Assembly: GCF_900177725.1 (NCBI RefSeq)
Contig: NZ_FXAT01000002.1
Location: 620,001 to 684,000, forward strand
From: Paraburkholderia susongensis
Lineage (GTDB): Bacteria > Pseudomonadota > Gammaproteobacteria > Burkholderiales > Burkholderiaceae
Direction: 5' to 3'
Length of the DNA: 64,000 nt
Positions 63,715 through 64,000 of the stretch are shown piece by piece (within the stretch, counting starts at the first letter, position 1; the number at the start of each line of letters is the position of its first letter). The notes under the pieces were generated by a model that saw only the letters and a list, made by a program, of their open reading frames with translations, was not told the DNA's origin and searched no databases. The position numbers and the translations under genes are program-made.

Positions 63715-64000
63715 TTTTACGCTCACCTTTCTTCGAGCTTCTCGAGAAATAGCGGGTTACAGAACCTTCCGCGACACGGCCTGACCGTTTAGCGGATTGC
63801 GCGAATCAAGTCTTGCTTGGAAGGACCTAAAACTGTGCACCCGGGAGCATAGCACAGAACGAATAGCCCAGATAGCGAACAGCATAGGTGCCCAAGCCCG
63901 CCATGACGGGCGTTTCGCGGGTGGTACGGCATCCCCTTCGTGGCGCGCAACGGTGTTCTGTGAAAAATGGCGGCGAATGCGACCGGCGGCGAAGCGCTGC
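63715..64000 (-). other. Upstream region of sucA
   Basis: 286 bp to the window edge, probably holding the operon promoter. I see a TATGCT-like -10 (around 63853-63858 on the minus strand) but no convincing -35. No gene is visible in this stretch. Confidence 0.35.

Overview
The window is high-G+C DNA with tightly packed genes. It looks chromosomal and betaproteobacterial, most probably Burkholderia sensu lato (Paraburkholderia or a close relative). The best evidence is the right end: a complete 2-oxoglutarate dehydrogenase operon (sucA-odhB-lpdA) followed by zapE. An Hfq2-like protein, many LysR regulators and a Burkholderia-type porin agree with this. I see no rRNA, tRNA, CRISPR array, phage block or intact insertion sequence. 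The only transposase trace is a DUF4096-type fragment at about 56 kb.

Layout. 0-3.7 kb: polyamine-type ABC importer (ATPase and two permeases, the second cut by the window edge) divergent from an IclR regulator, with two copies of a 17-bp palindrome between them. 3.7-8 kb: an alpha/beta hydrolase divergent from a LysR gene, then a lipoprotein-type gamma-glutamyltransferase. 8-12.5 kb: LivK-like binding protein, amidase preceded by a 38-codon ORF, LysR, and an AllA-like ureidoglycolate lyase. 12.6-21.8 kb: a catabolic-looking block with two AAHS-family transporters, a porin, SnoaL-like, GlcG-like and cupin proteins, plus LysR and GntR/FCD regulators. 21.8-26.5 kb: purine catabolism (deaminase, a cytosolic and a Tat-exported 5-hydroxyisourate-hydrolase-like protein, MFS transporter, LysR, OHCU decarboxylase). 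26.7-29.7 kb: Tat-exported haloperoxidase-like hydrolase, SDR and AraC regulator. 30.1-33.5 kb: an accessory operon of two tandem GT9 glycosyltransferases, a 61-codon ORF and a sulfotransferase-like protein, all joined by 4-bp ATGA overlaps. 33.5-36.7 kb: LysR, ureidoglycine aminohydrolase (allE) and a cytosine-deaminase-like amidohydrolase. 37-40.3 kb: ClC channel and an MFS carrier. 40.6-47.5 kb: TetR regulator and a fatty-acid-type set (high-molecular-weight FabG, MaoC hydratase, thiolase, FadD). 47.5-56.5 kb: envelope and regulatory genes (DUF1571, FAD oxidase, ECF sigma/anti-sigma, Hfq2, DUF2968, DUF2147). 56.7-63.7 kb: zapE and the 2-oxoglutarate dehydrogenase operon.

How the genes fit together. 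Three separate loci (12, 22-26 and 34-36 kb) supply late steps of purine degradation: hydroxyisourate to OHCU to allantoin, then ureidoglycine to ureidoglycolate to glyoxylate plus urea. Urate oxidase, allantoinase and allantoate amidohydrolase are not seen here. The TetR-FabG-MaoC-thiolase-FadD block could activate and process fatty acyl chains. Many start sites were moved inward from the longest reading frame to positions with a ribosome binding site or a stop/start overlap; each case is stated. All functions are inferred from sequence motifs read by eye.
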